From Planococcus ruber (GTDB lineage Bacteria; Bacillota; Bacilli; Bacillales_A; Planococcaceae), in the NCBI RefSeq assembly GCF_022819085.1, contig NZ_JALHAG010000001.1, positions 703,395 to 767,394 of the forward strand: DNA of 64,000 nt, given 5' to 3'. The notes under the pieces were generated by a model that had not been told where the DNA came from, searched no databases, and saw only the letters and a list, made by a program, of their open reading frames with translations. This document shows positions 7,861-16,908 of this stretch, in pieces (within the stretch, counting starts at the first letter, position 1; the number at the start of each line of letters is the position of its first letter). Both the position numbers and the translations under genes were made by a program.

Positions 7861-9264
7861 ATGAGAGATTATCTTCGCGAAATTCCGCCCGTCCATGAAT
7901 TGCAGAAAGACGCACGATTCACAGCACTGCTGGACGAACAGCAATTGACTGCAGGACAGGCGACAAAATTCATCCAACAGGAAATCCATGCACTTCGTGA
8001 ACGGCTTCTGTACGGAAAATTGCCGTATGAGCCGGAAAATCCGGATTTTCCGGAAATGATTTTTGCGAACGCCCAGAAAAAGGCGGCCAAGTGGAATGAA
8101 GACCGGCTCATGCGCGTCATCAACGGCACCGGCACAGTCCTCCATACCAACCTGGGGCGTTCGAAATTGAGTGAACGGGCAGTGGAGCATGTGGCAAGAA
8201 CGGCCAGGCATTATTCGAATTTGGAATACCGGGTTGCAGACGGCAAGCGCGGGTCCCGCCACGAACTGATTGAAGGATTGATAAAGGAAGTGACCGGAGC
8301 AGAAGCAGCAATGGTCGTGAACAGTAACGCTGCGGCAGTGTTCTTGGTGTTGTCTGCGCTGGCGAAAAACCGTGAAGTGATTGTGTCCCGGGGGCAATTG
8401 GTCGAAATCGGCGGTTCTTTCCGCGTATCTGCCATTATGGAAGAAAGCGGCGCGCATCTGGTCGAAGTCGGCACGACGAATAAAACCCATCTTGCCGATT
8501 ACGAAACCGTCTTATCAGAAGAAACCGCCATGATCATGAAAGTCCATACAAGCAATTTCAAAATGATCGGCTTCACGGAAAGCGTAGACACACAGAACCT
8601 CGTTGAACTGAAAAACAACAACGAAGGGTTAGTGTTCTATGAAGATCTGGGAAGCGGCGCTTTGTACGACTTTAAAAAGCATGGCATCGGCGACGAGCCG
8701 CTTGTCAAAGAAGTGATCGAAGCGGGGGTAGACCTCGTGTCCTTCAGCGGAGACAAACTGCTTGGAGGCCCGCAGGCAGGCATCATTGCCGGGAAAAAGG
8801 AATTGATCGATCGACTCAAAAAACACCAGTTGGCGCGCGTATTAAGAGTGGATAAAATGACTTTTGCCGCTTTGGAAGAAACATTAAAAGCCTATCTTTC
8901 CGGAGAAGGAAAGACCTTGGAGCTTCCGACCGTACGGGACATCATGAAACCTTACGAGGAAATCCAGAAGCAAACCGAAGATTTTGCGGCTGAAATGGCG
9001 CTCCAGGCAGATGCCTTCCAAATCGACATCAAAGAAAGTGCTTCGCAAATAGGCGGAGGCACGATGCCGGGCGTGGAATTGCCGACTTGCATTGCGGCAA
9101 TATCGCATGAACACTACTCCGCCCAGCAGCTTTCCAAGAAACTGCGGAACTGCCATCCGCCCATCATTGCCCGGATTGAAGACGAAAAGGTCTGTTTGGA
9201 TTTCCGGACAATCGATTCCAGCGAGATGCTGGAAATCGTTAGTGGATTTCAAAAACTTCAGTAA
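7861..9264 (+). CDS. selA: L-seryl-tRNA(Sec) selenium transferase
   Basis: SelA is the PLP enzyme that converts Ser-tRNA-Sec to Sec-tRNA-Sec using selenophosphate. The protein is 467 residues, normal for the family. It begins MRDYLREIPPVHELQ, contains INGTGTVLHTNLGRS and NSNAAAV, and carries the PLP lysine in SFSGDKLLGGPQAG near residue 298. ATG 7861 follows a GGGG-rich ribosome site; an upstream ATG at 7804 would overlap selB by 29 nt and lacks family homology. The SelA route, not the archaeal PSTK/SepSecS route, is therefore used. Confidence 0.96.
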   Translation: MRDYLREIPPVHELQKDARFTALLDEQQLTAGQATKFIQQEIHALRERLLYGKLPYEPENPDFPEMIFANAQKKAAKWNEDRLMRVINGTGTVLHTNLGRSKLSERAVEHVARTARHYSNLEYRVADGKRGSRHELIEGLIKEVTGAEAAMVVNSNAAAVFLVLSALAKNREVIVSRGQLVEIGGSFRVSAIMEESGAHLVEVGTTNKTHLADYETVLSEETAMIMKVHTSNFKMIGFTESVDTQNLVELKNNNEGLVFYEDLGSGALYDFKKHGIGDEPLVKEVIEAGVDLVSFSGDKLLGGPQAGIIAGKKELIDRLKKHQLARVLRVDKMTFAALEETLKAYLSGEGKTLELPTVRDIMKPYEEIQKQTEDFAAEMALQADAFQIDIKESASQIGGGTMPGVELPTCIAAISHEHYSAQQLSKKLRNCHPPIIARIEDEKVCLDFRTIDSSEMLEIVSGFQKLQ

Positions 9265-9275
9265 GAAGGCAAATC

Positions 9276-9312
9276 AAAAAAGCGCAAAGCCATCCTTGGC
9301 TTGCGCTTTTTT
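9276..9312 (+). terminator. Terminator after selA
   Basis: AAAAAAGCGCAA(A)GCC, a six-base loop, then GGCTTGCGCTTTTTT form a stable hairpin with T-runs on both strands. It ends selBA and could also end the convergent csaA transcript. Confidence 0.88.
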
Positions 9313-9347
9313 CATGCAAAAATGGAGCGTTGCAGCAAGAGGTTTTG

Positions 9348-9677
9348 TTAGAAAATGCGCGAACCGTCTGGCACCAATTCGTCCGGCCTCAAAAGAACCA
9401 CATCCCCTTCTTCAGGAACGCCGCCGATTACCAAAACTTCAGATTTAAAACCCGCTATTCGCCTTGGCGGCAAATTCACGACGCCGACAACCTGCCGTCC
9501 GAGAAGGCCTTCTGCTGTATAGCGACGGGTGATTTGTGCGGAAGAATGCTTGATGCCGAGTTCTTCGCCAAAATCGATTTCCAATTTGACAGCAGGTTTT
9601 CGCGCTTCTGGAAAAGGATGGGCTGCAATGACCGTGCCTACCCGCATATCTACTCTAAGAAAGTCTTCAATGTGCAT
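9348..9677 (-). CDS. csaA: CsaA-type tRNA-binding-domain chaperone
   Basis: A 109-residue single tRNA-binding (OB-fold) domain, the same size as Bacillus CsaA (110), a dimeric protein with chaperone and export-related activity. Signature stretches are DMRVGTVIAAHPFPEARKPA, GIKHSSAQITRRY, NLPPRRIAGFKSEVLVIG and VVLLRPDELVPDG. I place the start at 9677, where Bacillus CsaA begins; the frame runs on to 9740 but without homology, and AAAGG lies 10-12 nt upstream. It is a single-gene unit convergent with selA. Confidence 0.92.
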   Translation of the reverse strand: MHIEDFLRVDMRVGTVIAAHPFPEARKPAVKLEIDFGEELGIKHSSAQITRRYTAEGLLGRQVVGVVNLPPRRIAGFKSEVLVIGGVPEEGDVVLLRPDELVPDGSRIF

Positions 9678-9805
9678 TATATAAAACAACCTTTCGCCTA
9701 TTTTCGTGCACATCCCTTTTCGCCGTTGTAAAAACATCAAAAAGAATGCGTAAACCCATTCTAGAAAACTTACTTGAAGTTTTCTTTGCCGAATTTAAGC
9801 TTTTC

Positions 9806-10507
9806 TTATCTTTTTTGAAGGATTCTGTAATGAAGAGGAGAAATTCCTTCATGGTTTCCGAACCATCTGATAAAAGAGGAGGAATTCTCAAATCCCAATT
9901 CTTCGCTAATTTTCGTAATCGGCCAAGCGGAAACCGCGAGAAGATTTTTGGCTTCTGTTAAACGCAGATCAGAAATATAGCGGGTGAAGCTTTTCCCGGT
10001 TTGTTTTTTAAACCAGGCCGAGTAATAGACAGGATGATAATGCTCAATAGCTGCCAACGTTTCCAGTCCGATCGGTTCCTTAAAGTGTTGATGGATGTAA
10101 TCGATGGAAGGCGGGATGGGCTTTGGCAGTTTACTGATGATGTACCGGGTCAACTCCATTAAAGAGGAGCTGGAGAAGGAAGAATGGAGTTCCTCCAGCA
10201 ATAGATGCCGGATGGCAGACCATTGGGAATCGAAGGCGATGTCCACTTTGCTGCCGAGTTCAGGCAAATACTGGAGCGGGACATCCAAAATCAAAAATTC
10301 ATTTCTTTCCTTAGATCGGTAATGGTGATCCAGTTTAGGCGGAAGGTAAAGAATCTTGGTGGAATCCACCTTTATTTCCTGCTCCTTCACTTTAATTTCC
10401 ACAGACCCGTGCAAAGGGAAAAGAAATTGTCCATACTCGTGCTGGTGGGAAACCAAATCTTTTTGATATGTCCTTTTTTCGCAGATGACGTGATTGAGCA
10501 TTGGCAT
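9806..10507 (-). CDS. AraC-family transcriptional regulator with cupin sensor domain
   Basis: The 233-residue protein has an N-terminal cupin-like part (HQHEYGQFLFPLHGSVEI, LYLPPKLDHHY) and a C-terminal AraC DNA-binding domain with two helix-turn-helix units (LETLAAIEHYHPVYYSAWFKKQTGKS; ITKISEELGFENSSSFIRWF). Such proteins usually activate nearby genes on binding a small molecule. It is divergent from the DinB-fold gene at 10669, its most likely target. The ligand is unknown. Confidence 0.9.
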   Translation of the reverse strand: MPMLNHVICEKRTYQKDLVSHQHEYGQFLFPLHGSVEIKVKEQEIKVDSTKILYLPPKLDHHYRSKERNEFLILDVPLQYLPELGSKVDIAFDSQWSAIRHLLLEELHSSFSSSSLMELTRYIISKLPKPIPPSIDYIHQHFKEPIGLETLAAIEHYHPVYYSAWFKKQTGKSFTRYISDLRLTEAKNLLAVSAWPITKISEELGFENSSSFIRWFGNHEGISPLHYRILQKR

Positions 10508-10668
10508 TTTTCATTCCTCATTTTCAGATGAATTTAACGTGCTATATTTTGAGAATAAAATAGAAAATTTCGTTATTATGAGAATAACATGCAGTTTCCT
10601 TGCCGGTAATATTTTCTCTAAAGAGTTGCTAAAAATTAATGAATGGAAACGTGAAGGGGAGGAAAAAT

Positions 10669-11163
10669 ATGAGCGGAATAAAATTAATCCAGGACTTTCA
10701 AAAAGATCTTTCCAAGTATTCACCGGAACAGCTGAAATACATTCCGAAAGAAGGGGTATGGTCTCTCGGCCAGATGTACGATCATATCATTTTAGTGGCG
10801 CATGAATATTTGGATAATGTAGAAGTGTGTGCCGGTTTAAAGGAAGAACAGCCTCTCGGAAAAACAGCAGCAGGAGAACAGCTTTTTAGAGCAGGTGGAT
10901 TTCCCCCGGTAAAAATCAGGCTGCCGGATGAAATGAATGCACCGCCCAATAATACTGATACGAAGGGCGAACTGGACAGCAGACTGGACGCGTTGGCAGA
11001 AAGATTGGCAAGTTGGGAACCGAAAGTGAACTCCATTCATCCGAACCTCAAAGTGGAGCATGGCGGATTTGGCTGGCTGAATGCGAAGGAATGGTACGCC
11101 TTAGTGGAAATGCATTCCCGCCATCATTTGCGCCAGCAAAAGGAATTGGAGGGCTATCTCTGA
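10669..11163 (+). CDS. DinB-superfamily protein
   Basis: A 164-residue four-helix-bundle protein of the DinB/YfiT group, which includes metal-dependent thiol transferases and many unknowns. The early VWSLGQMYDHIILVAHEYL supplies one conserved His and the late EWYALVEMHSRHHLRQQKEL supplies the H-x3-H pair, so the metal triad is intact. ATG 10669 follows GGGGAGG; an in-frame ATG at 10639 has no ribosome site. It is divergent from an AraC regulator, which may control it. Confidence 0.85.
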   Translation: MSGIKLIQDFQKDLSKYSPEQLKYIPKEGVWSLGQMYDHIILVAHEYLDNVEVCAGLKEEQPLGKTAAGEQLFRAGGFPPVKIRLPDEMNAPPNNTDTKGELDSRLDALAERLASWEPKVNSIHPNLKVEHGGFGWLNAKEWYALVEMHSRHHLRQQKELEGYL

Positions 11164-11236
11164 ATGAAGCATTTTTCAGGGGGAAGTGCGGAAGTTACGG
11201 AAGATGGAGAAATAAATGAGAGGGAGTTGAATTTGC

Positions 11237-11590
11237 TTGGTTGATAAAGAAACACAAATCAAAATCTTGCTTTATGGAAATGCATTCCACTTTGCCTGTG
11301 AGACGCTTGGTGTGAAAAATATGTACGATCACAGCTATTCGGAAGTTTTTACCGTCAGTAAAGAGGAGGTATTGGCGTATACAGCGGTCCATGGCCTTCC
11401 GCACAATGAACGGACGGGCAAAGAGGATCGAAACGAAGGGTTTCATTTCTATGAAGAAGATGGGGAATGGGTGACGTTCTTCAGGGAACGGGGCCATATC
11501 TACGATGAAAAGAAATTCAAAGACAGCGAACCCGCCCATCGCTACATTGTCGAGACGTGGCTGAAGCTTAGCGGAACAGGGCTATTTTAG
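11237..11590 (+). CDS. Conserved hypothetical protein (117 aa)
   Basis: A soluble 117-residue protein of unknown function, rich in acidic and aromatic residues (EGFHFYEEDGEWVTFFRERGHIYDEKKF). It has no signal or membrane segment. The start is TTG 11237, ten nt after AGGGAG. It lies 73 nt after the DinB-fold gene and may be read from the same transcript. I recognise no family. Confidence 0.65.
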   Translation: MVDKETQIKILLYGNAFHFACETLGVKNMYDHSYSEVFTVSKEEVLAYTAVHGLPHNERTGKEDRNEGFHFYEEDGEWVTFFRERGHIYDEKKFKDSEPAHRYIVETWLKLSGTGLF

Positions 11591-11743
11591 CCAGTGCTCG
11601 GATGAATGCTGGAAATCGGAAACTATTGCTTGGCAACGAGAGCAGTTTTGCCAAAAACAAAACAGCATCCGACGGCTGAAAAATGGCCGAGCCTCCAATG
11701 CCGGACCCCTTTCACAACGAATAGGAGAATTGCTTGCTGCAAA

Positions 11744-11785
11744 AAAAAGCAGAGATCCAGCTTTCCCTGGAATCCCTGCTTTTAC
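11744..11785 (-). terminator. Terminator of ctaB
   Basis: An inverted repeat AAAGCAGGGATTCCAG / CTGGATCTCTGCTTT (minus strand, one bulge) followed by eight T residues lies 20 nt after the ctaB stop. The 210-nt stretch 11591-11804 otherwise holds no supportable gene. Confidence 0.85.
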
Positions 11786-11804
11786 AATGATTGAATTTGT
11801 TTAA

Positions 11805-12704
11805 TTAAGAAAGAGAAGCCAGAACCAGCCCGATGGAAGCGTAGATGATGACGGTAGAGAAAATGACCATCATATGGATGAGGGAGAACAGGAACATCTT
11901 GTTTGCCCAATCCTTCACTTTCATTTTTCGTGAGCCGAACAGGCTGAGGCCCAGCCAGATCAAGCCAAGCAGCAAGGAAACCAAGGTCAGTCCCAGGCTT
12001 AGCGGCAGGAACAGGAAGCTCGACAGCACCAACAGCACCAAATAGATATTGCTCTGAAGGAAAGTGCGTTTTGCCCCTTTTGCCACTGGCAGCATAGGAA
12101 TTTTTGCCGCCGCGTAGTCATCATGCTTACGGATGGCGATCGCATAGAAATGCGGCATTTGCCAGATGACCATGATCAAAAATAAGGCCCAGCAAGCCGG
12201 GTGCCAAATGTCCGGTGCGACAGCTGCCCAGCCGATTAAAGGGGGCATGGCTCCGGAAATGCTTCCTACTTCTGTATTCCAGATCGTATGGCGCTTAGTC
12301 CACATCGTATAAGGGACGACATAGAAAAACACCCCTAAAAAGCCAAGAAATGCGGCTAATGGAGAAGTGAAAGACAATAGCGTCAAACCGATTATAAGCA
12401 ACAGGCTGGCGACGACGGCGACTTTCTTAATGGAAATGGATCCGGTTACGGTCGGACGCCCTTTTGTGCGGGCCATCACAGCGTCGATATCCCGGTCGTA
12501 TATATTATTGAATGAACCAGAGGCACCGATGATAAGGGCCGTTCCGATAAAAGCCAGAACAATGTCGCCGATATGATCGATAAAGCGGTACTCGTATGTG
12601 TATAAAGCGAGCATCAGTCCTGCCACCATGGGAATCAGATTCGATTTGATGATTCCGGTTTTCACGACTTGCGCCCATAAATTTTTCTGTGATTGCTTTT
12701 TCAT
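11805..12704 (-). CDS. ctaB: Protoheme IX farnesyltransferase (heme O synthase)
   Basis: CtaB adds a farnesyl chain to heme B to give heme O for the cytochrome oxidases. The 299-residue protein has seven or more hydrophobic helices and the two Asp-rich prenyltransferase motifs: NNIYDRDID and, in the second half, the RKHDDYAAAKIPML block. GRPTVTG and the conserved W-x-x-P-H-F-Y segment (WQMPHFYAIAI) also match. It stands alone here, without ctaA or the oxidase genes, and starts at ATG 12704 with AGGAG upstream. Confidence 0.93.
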   Translation of the reverse strand: MKKQSQKNLWAQVVKTGIIKSNLIPMVAGLMLALYTYEYRFIDHIGDIVLAFIGTALIIGASGSFNNIYDRDIDAVMARTKGRPTVTGSISIKKVAVVASLLLIIGLTLLSFTSPLAAFLGFLGVFFYVVPYTMWTKRHTIWNTEVGSISGAMPPLIGWAAVAPDIWHPACWALFLIMVIWQMPHFYAIAIRKHDDYAAAKIPMLPVAKGAKRTFLQSNIYLVLLVLSSFLFLPLSLGLTLVSLLLGLIWLGLSLFGSRKMKVKDWANKMFLFSLIHMMVIFSTVIIYASIGLVLASLS

Positions 12705-12888
12705 TATTTACAATATCTCCTCTTATAGCTCCGAAGATTACTTTAACCCAGCCGATGCTGAATTTCCATCCTTTTCGCTTTTTGTCGTATAACTTTCATT
12801 TATTCCAAGAAAATTTCCTGTGAAATGAATGTAGAACGGACCAGAAAGCCATTGTTTTCTTTTCAACCCCATGATAAAGTAATAAAAA

Positions 12889-12912
12889 ACTTATTAAAGA
12901 AGTTTAATAAGT
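12889..12912 (+). promoter_or_regulatory. Perfect inverted repeat upstream of the ROK regulator (operator)
   Basis: ACTTATTAAA-GAAG-TTTAATAAGT is a perfect 10-bp inverted repeat ending 22 nt before the ROK start codon. Its position between promoter and ribosome site, and the A/T-rich palindromic form typical of XylR/NagC-like ROK proteins, suggest an autoregulatory operator. Confidence 0.6.
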
Positions 12913-12934
12913 AATTGGAATAGAGGTGAATCAA

Positions 12935-13924
12935 ATGGAAAACATGAGAACGACGCCTAAATCCATGAAGCAGGCGATTTCCCGCAGCATTCGTTCGGTT
13001 CTGCTGGGACTTGGCAGCGCTACGAAGGCGGAGCTGAGCGAAACATTGGATATCAGTTTTCCAACCATCAGCAAATTCATCGGGCATATGGAAAAAGAAG
13101 GGGAAGTAGTTGAAGTGGGCTTGGATGATTCAAGCGGCGGGAGAAGAGCAAAACGCTATGCTTACAATCCGGAATACAGTCTGGGACTTGCCGTTTTCTT
13201 GGAAAAGTCTGCGACCTATTATGCGGTATTCAATTGTGCCGGGGACGTGAAAGAGCAGGGAACCGAAGCGAGTGTGCTCGTAGGAGACAGCCTGGAATTA
13301 TTGGAAGGGGTGATCGGCGCTTGTTTAGAAAAACACCCGAAAATCAGCGCACTTTCGATAGGCGTCCCGGGGGCGGTAAATAACGGGCGGGTCATTTACA
13401 TACCGGATTACGGCCAGCTGCAGAATATCGATTTGAAAACGCATCTTGAAATGCGCTTTTCCATGCCGGCAGCGATAGAAAATGACATGAATGCTGCGGT
13501 GCTTGGCTATCATCACCGCCAAAAGATGAGCGCCGCGGAATCGCTTGTTTACATTTATTTAGGACAGAATGGACCGGGCGCCGGAATAATGGTGAATGGC
13601 GATGTAGTAAGAGGGAGTACATCTTTTTCAGGAGAAATTTCGCTGATTCCGCAATATGACCAGGCGAACTTCTGGCAGGCTTTACAGCAAAAGAGCCGGA
13701 AGGATGCACTGGGACGCATAGTGGCTTCGCTTTCGGCTATCCTGAATCCCCATCAAGTAATTTTCAGCAAAGAGGACATCGAACAAGGCGAATTAAAAGA
13801 AGTGGCCCAAGCCAGTTCGCAGTTTATCCCTCCCGAACATTTGCCGGTGCTTGTAAGCAGTGACTGGAAACAGGATTATTTGCACGGACTGGAAAGTCTC
13901 GGGCTTCGCTTAATGCTCAACTAA
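12935..13924 (+). CDS. ROK-family transcriptional regulator
   Basis: The 329-residue protein has an N-terminal winged helix (ATKAELSETLDISFPTISKFIGHMEKEGEV) and a ROK sugar-kinase-like domain (LSIGVPGAVNNGRV, ENDMNAAVLGY, YIYLGQNGPGAGIMVNG). The usual ROK zinc motif (GHxxx then CxCGxxGC) is not present: the region after GEISLIP goes straight to QYDQANFW. It is therefore a diverged member. ATG 12935 follows GAGGTG; a GTG at 12926 is in frame. It precedes an MFS transporter by 32 nt and probably controls it in response to a sugar. Confidence 0.87.
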   Translation: MENMRTTPKSMKQAISRSIRSVLLGLGSATKAELSETLDISFPTISKFIGHMEKEGEVVEVGLDDSSGGRRAKRYAYNPEYSLGLAVFLEKSATYYAVFNCAGDVKEQGTEASVLVGDSLELLEGVIGACLEKHPKISALSIGVPGAVNNGRVIYIPDYGQLQNIDLKTHLEMRFSMPAAIENDMNAAVLGYHHRQKMSAAESLVYIYLGQNGPGAGIMVNGDVVRGSTSFSGEISLIPQYDQANFWQALQQKSRKDALGRIVASLSAILNPHQVIFSKEDIEQGELKEVAQASSQFIPPEHLPVLVSSDWKQDYLHGLESLGLRLMLN

Positions 13925-13956
13925 AACTAAACGATTTATAAATGGAGGGACTGCCT

Positions 13957-15183
13957 GTGGCTGTATTATTTCTGATCATCATCTATTTAGCATTTATCAG
14001 TCTGGGCTTGCCGGATTCGCTTCTTGGAGCGGCGTGGCCTGCTATGCAGCCTGCATTGGGCGCACCGCTTGAAACTGCCGGCTTTTTGTTTATGGTCATT
14101 GCTGGAGGCACCATTCTTTCAAGCTTAATGAGCGGCAAGCTGCTAAAACGCTTCGGCACTGGAAAAGTGGCATTCGCCAGCTGCTTGATGACAGCCGCCG
14201 CACTGCTCGGCTTTTCTTTTTCGCCGTCGCTTTTCTGGCTATTCCTTTTTGCCATTCCGCTTGGCTTAGGAGCCGGATCGATTGATGCCGGATTGAACCA
14301 TTACGTAGCGGAAAACTACAAAGCGCACCACATGAGCTGGCTTCATAGTTTCTGGGGAGTCGGCGCCACGCTAGGACCGGTTATCCTCGCTTTTTCATTA
14401 GCAAGCGAACGTTCATGGCGAAACGGGTATTTGATCATTGCCTGCATTCAATTCGCTCTGGTGGTGGTCCTCTTTTTTGCCCTTCCTTTGTGGAAGAAAA
14501 ATGAAAAATCCAAGCCGGTTCTGCAGGAACAGCCGAAAGAAAGCCTCTTGCCTGAAGAGAACAAGCAGCTTAGAGAGACGAAACCGCTCCGGATCAAAGG
14601 TGTGAAATTCGCTTTGGCGGTCTTTTTATTTTATTGCGGTGCTGAAGCTACGATGGGATTATGGGGCGGCAGTTTCCTTGTAGAGATGAAAGGGCTTGAA
14701 GTCGACACAGCAGCACGCTGGGTTTCGTTTTACTTTGGCGGAATCACGATCGGGCGATTCATCACCGGATTTGTGACGTTCCGAATCAATAACCGGATGT
14801 TAATCCGCACGGGCCAACTACTCGCCCTAACCGGTGCGGTTCTGCTCGTACTGCCTTTGCCGATTGGAATTTCGCTTGCCGGATTTATCCTGGTCGGTTT
14901 AGGACTCGCGCCGATCTTTCCGTGCATGCTGCATGAAACGCCGGCCCGTTTCGGCAAAGAACATGCCCAGTCGATTATGGGGTATCAAATGGCTTTCGCT
15001 TATACGGGCAGCACGTTTATCCCGCCATTGCTCGGGGCGCTCGCAGCTTATACGACTCTTGGCATTTTCCCGATGTTCGTGACACTCTTGATCGGGGCAA
15101 TGTTTTTAGGCGCAGAAAGGCTGAATGCCTTAATGAGAAACAGAAAAGAATGGCAAAGGAAAGAGAACTCTTCCGTAACGTGA
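13957..15183 (+). CDS. MFS transporter, sugar-permease (FucP-like) type
   Basis: About 12 membrane helices in 408 residues, with a cytoplasmic loop near the middle rich in charged residues (EEQ/KPLRIKG region). LGLGAGSIDAGLNHYVAENYKAHHMSWLHSFWGVGATLGP is the family's helix 4-5 block and GLGLAPIFPCMLHETP matches the helix 10 region of fucose/glucose permease-like proteins. GTG 13957 is chosen because GGAGGG lies 7 nt before it; the ATG at 13942 overlaps that site. The substrate is unknown, but the ROK partner points to a sugar. Confidence 0.87.
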   Translation: MAVLFLIIIYLAFISLGLPDSLLGAAWPAMQPALGAPLETAGFLFMVIAGGTILSSLMSGKLLKRFGTGKVAFASCLMTAAALLGFSFSPSLFWLFLFAIPLGLGAGSIDAGLNHYVAENYKAHHMSWLHSFWGVGATLGPVILAFSLASERSWRNGYLIIACIQFALVVVLFFALPLWKKNEKSKPVLQEQPKESLLPEENKQLRETKPLRIKGVKFALAVFLFYCGAEATMGLWGGSFLVEMKGLEVDTAARWVSFYFGGITIGRFITGFVTFRINNRMLIRTGQLLALTGAVLLVLPLPIGISLAGFILVGLGLAPIFPCMLHETPARFGKEHAQSIMGYQMAFAYTGSTFIPPLLGALAAYTTLGIFPMFVTLLIGAMFLGAERLNALMRNRKEWQRKENSSVT

Positions 15184-15222
15184 TATTGCTGTTTAAGAAG
15201 AAGTTCATAGGAGGGAAGAACC

Positions 15223-15960
15223 TTGGAAACTGAAGAAGACACAGTTTATTTATCAACAGGCGAATTGGCAAAGCGCTTAGCCGTATCGATCCGCACTATC
15301 CGCTATTATGACCAGATCGGGCTTGTCGAGCCGGCAAAAAAAGAAGCGGGCGGCAAACGGTATTATTCAGATGCAGAAATTATGGATTTGGAAAAAATTC
15401 TGCTGCTCAAATCGCTTGACCTTTCTCTTGAAGACAGCCGCAAGATCTTAGCGGAACAGTCACTATCCGCCGTTTTAACGGCCCATAAAGGGTTGCTGGC
15501 AGAAGAAATGGAGCGTTTGCAGCTTTCACTGAACCATACCCAAACACTGCTGAATGTGCTGGATTTGGAAGGGAAGCTCCACTGGGAAGACCTGATTGAA
15601 CTGGTGGCGAAATCGGACAGGGGCAAGGATTGGAATCGTTATTTCTCTGAAGAGCAGCAATCCCTTTTGAAAGAATCGCTGCCAAAACTTGAAAGTCCGG
15701 AGATGTCGACGAAAAAATGGATCAACCTCATCAAACGGATTGAGCTTTGTCTAACCAATGGTGTTTCTCCCCAATCGTTGGAAGCGCAGCTGATTGTGGA
15801 AGATATGGACATTCTGTCAGCGGAAGCTTTCGGAAACGATCTTCAGTTAGCGGCTGACTTCTGGGAAATCCGAAAATCAGCGGAAGCGTCCGAACAATTA
15901 GGATTGTATCCCATTGATCCAGCCATCATTGAATTTTTGGAAAAGGCAGCAGAACACTGA
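15223..15960 (+). CDS. MerR-family transcriptional regulator
   Basis: A winged helix at the N-terminus (YLSTGELAKRLAVSIRTIRYYDQIGLVEPAKKE, then GGKRYYSDAEI) is followed by a coiled dimerisation helix and a 130-residue helical effector part without Cys clusters, so it is not a metal sensor. TTG 15223 follows GGAGGGAAG. It comes 39 nt after the MFS gene. Effectors of this subgroup are often drugs or hydrophobic compounds; nothing here identifies one. Confidence 0.88.
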   Translation: METEEDTVYLSTGELAKRLAVSIRTIRYYDQIGLVEPAKKEAGGKRYYSDAEIMDLEKILLLKSLDLSLEDSRKILAEQSLSAVLTAHKGLLAEEMERLQLSLNHTQTLLNVLDLEGKLHWEDLIELVAKSDRGKDWNRYFSEEQQSLLKESLPKLESPEMSTKKWINLIKRIELCLTNGVSPQSLEAQLIVEDMDILSAEAFGNDLQLAADFWEIRKSAEASEQLGLYPIDPAIIEFLEKAAEH

Positions 15961-15962
15961 AC

Positions 15963-16000
15963 CCTTCAAGGCGAGAATCCTTCTTGCTTTGAGGGGTTTT
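15963..16000. terminator. Bidirectional terminator between MerR and CPBP genes
   Basis: CCCTTCAAGGC and GCTTTGAGGGG pair across a short loop, with GTTTTG after it on the plus strand. The two flanking genes converge here. Confidence 0.65.
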
Positions 16001-16004
16001 GCGT

Positions 16005-16697
16005 TTAGGCGATTGAAGTCAAGATGATCGCAATCCCGTTGAAAGTACCGTGTATAAGGATTCCGGGAATGACCGAACCGGTTTTTTGGAAAGCCCAAGC
16101 GAAAATGAGGCCGGAAACAAAGTTCACTGGCAAAGTGTTGTAAGTTGGAATGTGGACAAGGGTGAAAATGGCTGCGCTGATTAATAGTCCAGCCAATACG
16201 CCGAAGCGGCTGCTGAAAAAGCGGTAAAGAAATCCGCGGTAGAATATTTCTTCATAGATTGGCGAGATGATGGCAGCTGAGACAAAGGCAATCATGAAAT
16301 TCAGGAGCGTCATCTGTGCTTGCAGGCTATCCGTTTTGCTGTTGGCTGTTCCGATGCCGAAAAAAGACATGACGATGACGAGCAAAATACTTAGTACGAT
16401 TAAAACCGCCGTCCACCAAAGGATAAATTTCCAATGTTTGCTGGCGAAAGATTGAACACCAAGCGCTTTCCAGGATTGGCGATTCGGCTTCAGGACGATC
16501 CAATACAATCCGCTCAAGAAAATGAGTGACATGGAAAGGCCAGTTGCGGTGCCGGCATACAATTCATTTCCAAAAAAGCCAAGCAAGAAATGGAATAGCC
16601 CGTATTCAATGAAGACCGGTACAGCGACTAAAGTTAACAGCAATACATACAGCAATTCTTTCCAGCTCCATCGGGCGGCGTTTAGATTCATGTTCAT
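16005..16697 (-). CDS. CPBP-family intramembrane glutamic endopeptidase
   Basis: About six membrane helices in 230 residues and the three Abi/CPBP motifs: EEIFYRGFLYRF (the Glu pair and Arg), FTLVHIPTYN (His) and GILIHGTFNGIA (His, Asn). These are intramembrane proteases related to the CAAX prenyl protease Rce1; bacterial members often act in bacteriocin immunity or signalling. The start ATG 16697 lies 11 nt after GGAGGG. Confidence 0.9.
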   Translation of the reverse strand: MNMNLNAARWSWKELLYVLLLTLVAVPVFIEYGLFHFLLGFFGNELYAGTATGLSMSLIFLSGLYWIVLKPNRQSWKALGVQSFASKHWKFILWWTAVLIVLSILLVIVMSFFGIGTANSKTDSLQAQMTLLNFMIAFVSAAIISPIYEEIFYRGFLYRFFSSRFGVLAGLLISAAIFTLVHIPTYNTLPVNFVSGLIFAWAFQKTGSVIPGILIHGTFNGIAIILTSIA

Positions 16698-16803
16698 TTG
16701 TTATTTTCCCTCCATAATCAGTTTCTTGCTTTCAGCATACTGGGTGACGCAACGTCACCTGCAAGCGTTTTATAAAAAATATCAATGGAATGGATTAAAA
16801 TGC

Positions 16804-16833
16804 TTTACATACTATAGGGGGGTATTGTATATT
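16804..16833 (+). promoter_or_regulatory. Promoter with CsoR-like box before the YdhK-family gene
   Basis: A TTTACA / TATATT pair with an 18-bp spacer contains TACTATAGGGGGGTATTG, which resembles the G/C-run plus TATA boxes seen before csoR, copZ and copA in this window. This suggests copper-dependent derepression of the YdhK-like gene. Confidence 0.55.
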
Positions 16834-16908
16834 GTGTTTGAAACGAATGTTCTTTAGCAGCAACGCCAGCCAAATGGGCAGCATCAAAAAGCAAAGGAGA
16901 CGAGCATC

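Noticed and set aside
7705..8490. Long minus-strand frame of 261 codons over selB/selA
   Set aside because: Lies opposite well-conserved selB and selA, is rich in His/Cys/Phe/Arg, and has no ribosome site or homology; it is a shadow.
9667..9891. Minus-strand frame of 74 codons between csaA and the AraC gene
   Set aside because: Overlaps both neighbours, low-complexity Lys/Ser content, no ribosome site.
11606..11794. Plus-strand 62-codon frame before ctaB
   Set aside because: No ribosome site, overlaps the ctaB terminator hairpin, no protein-like pattern.
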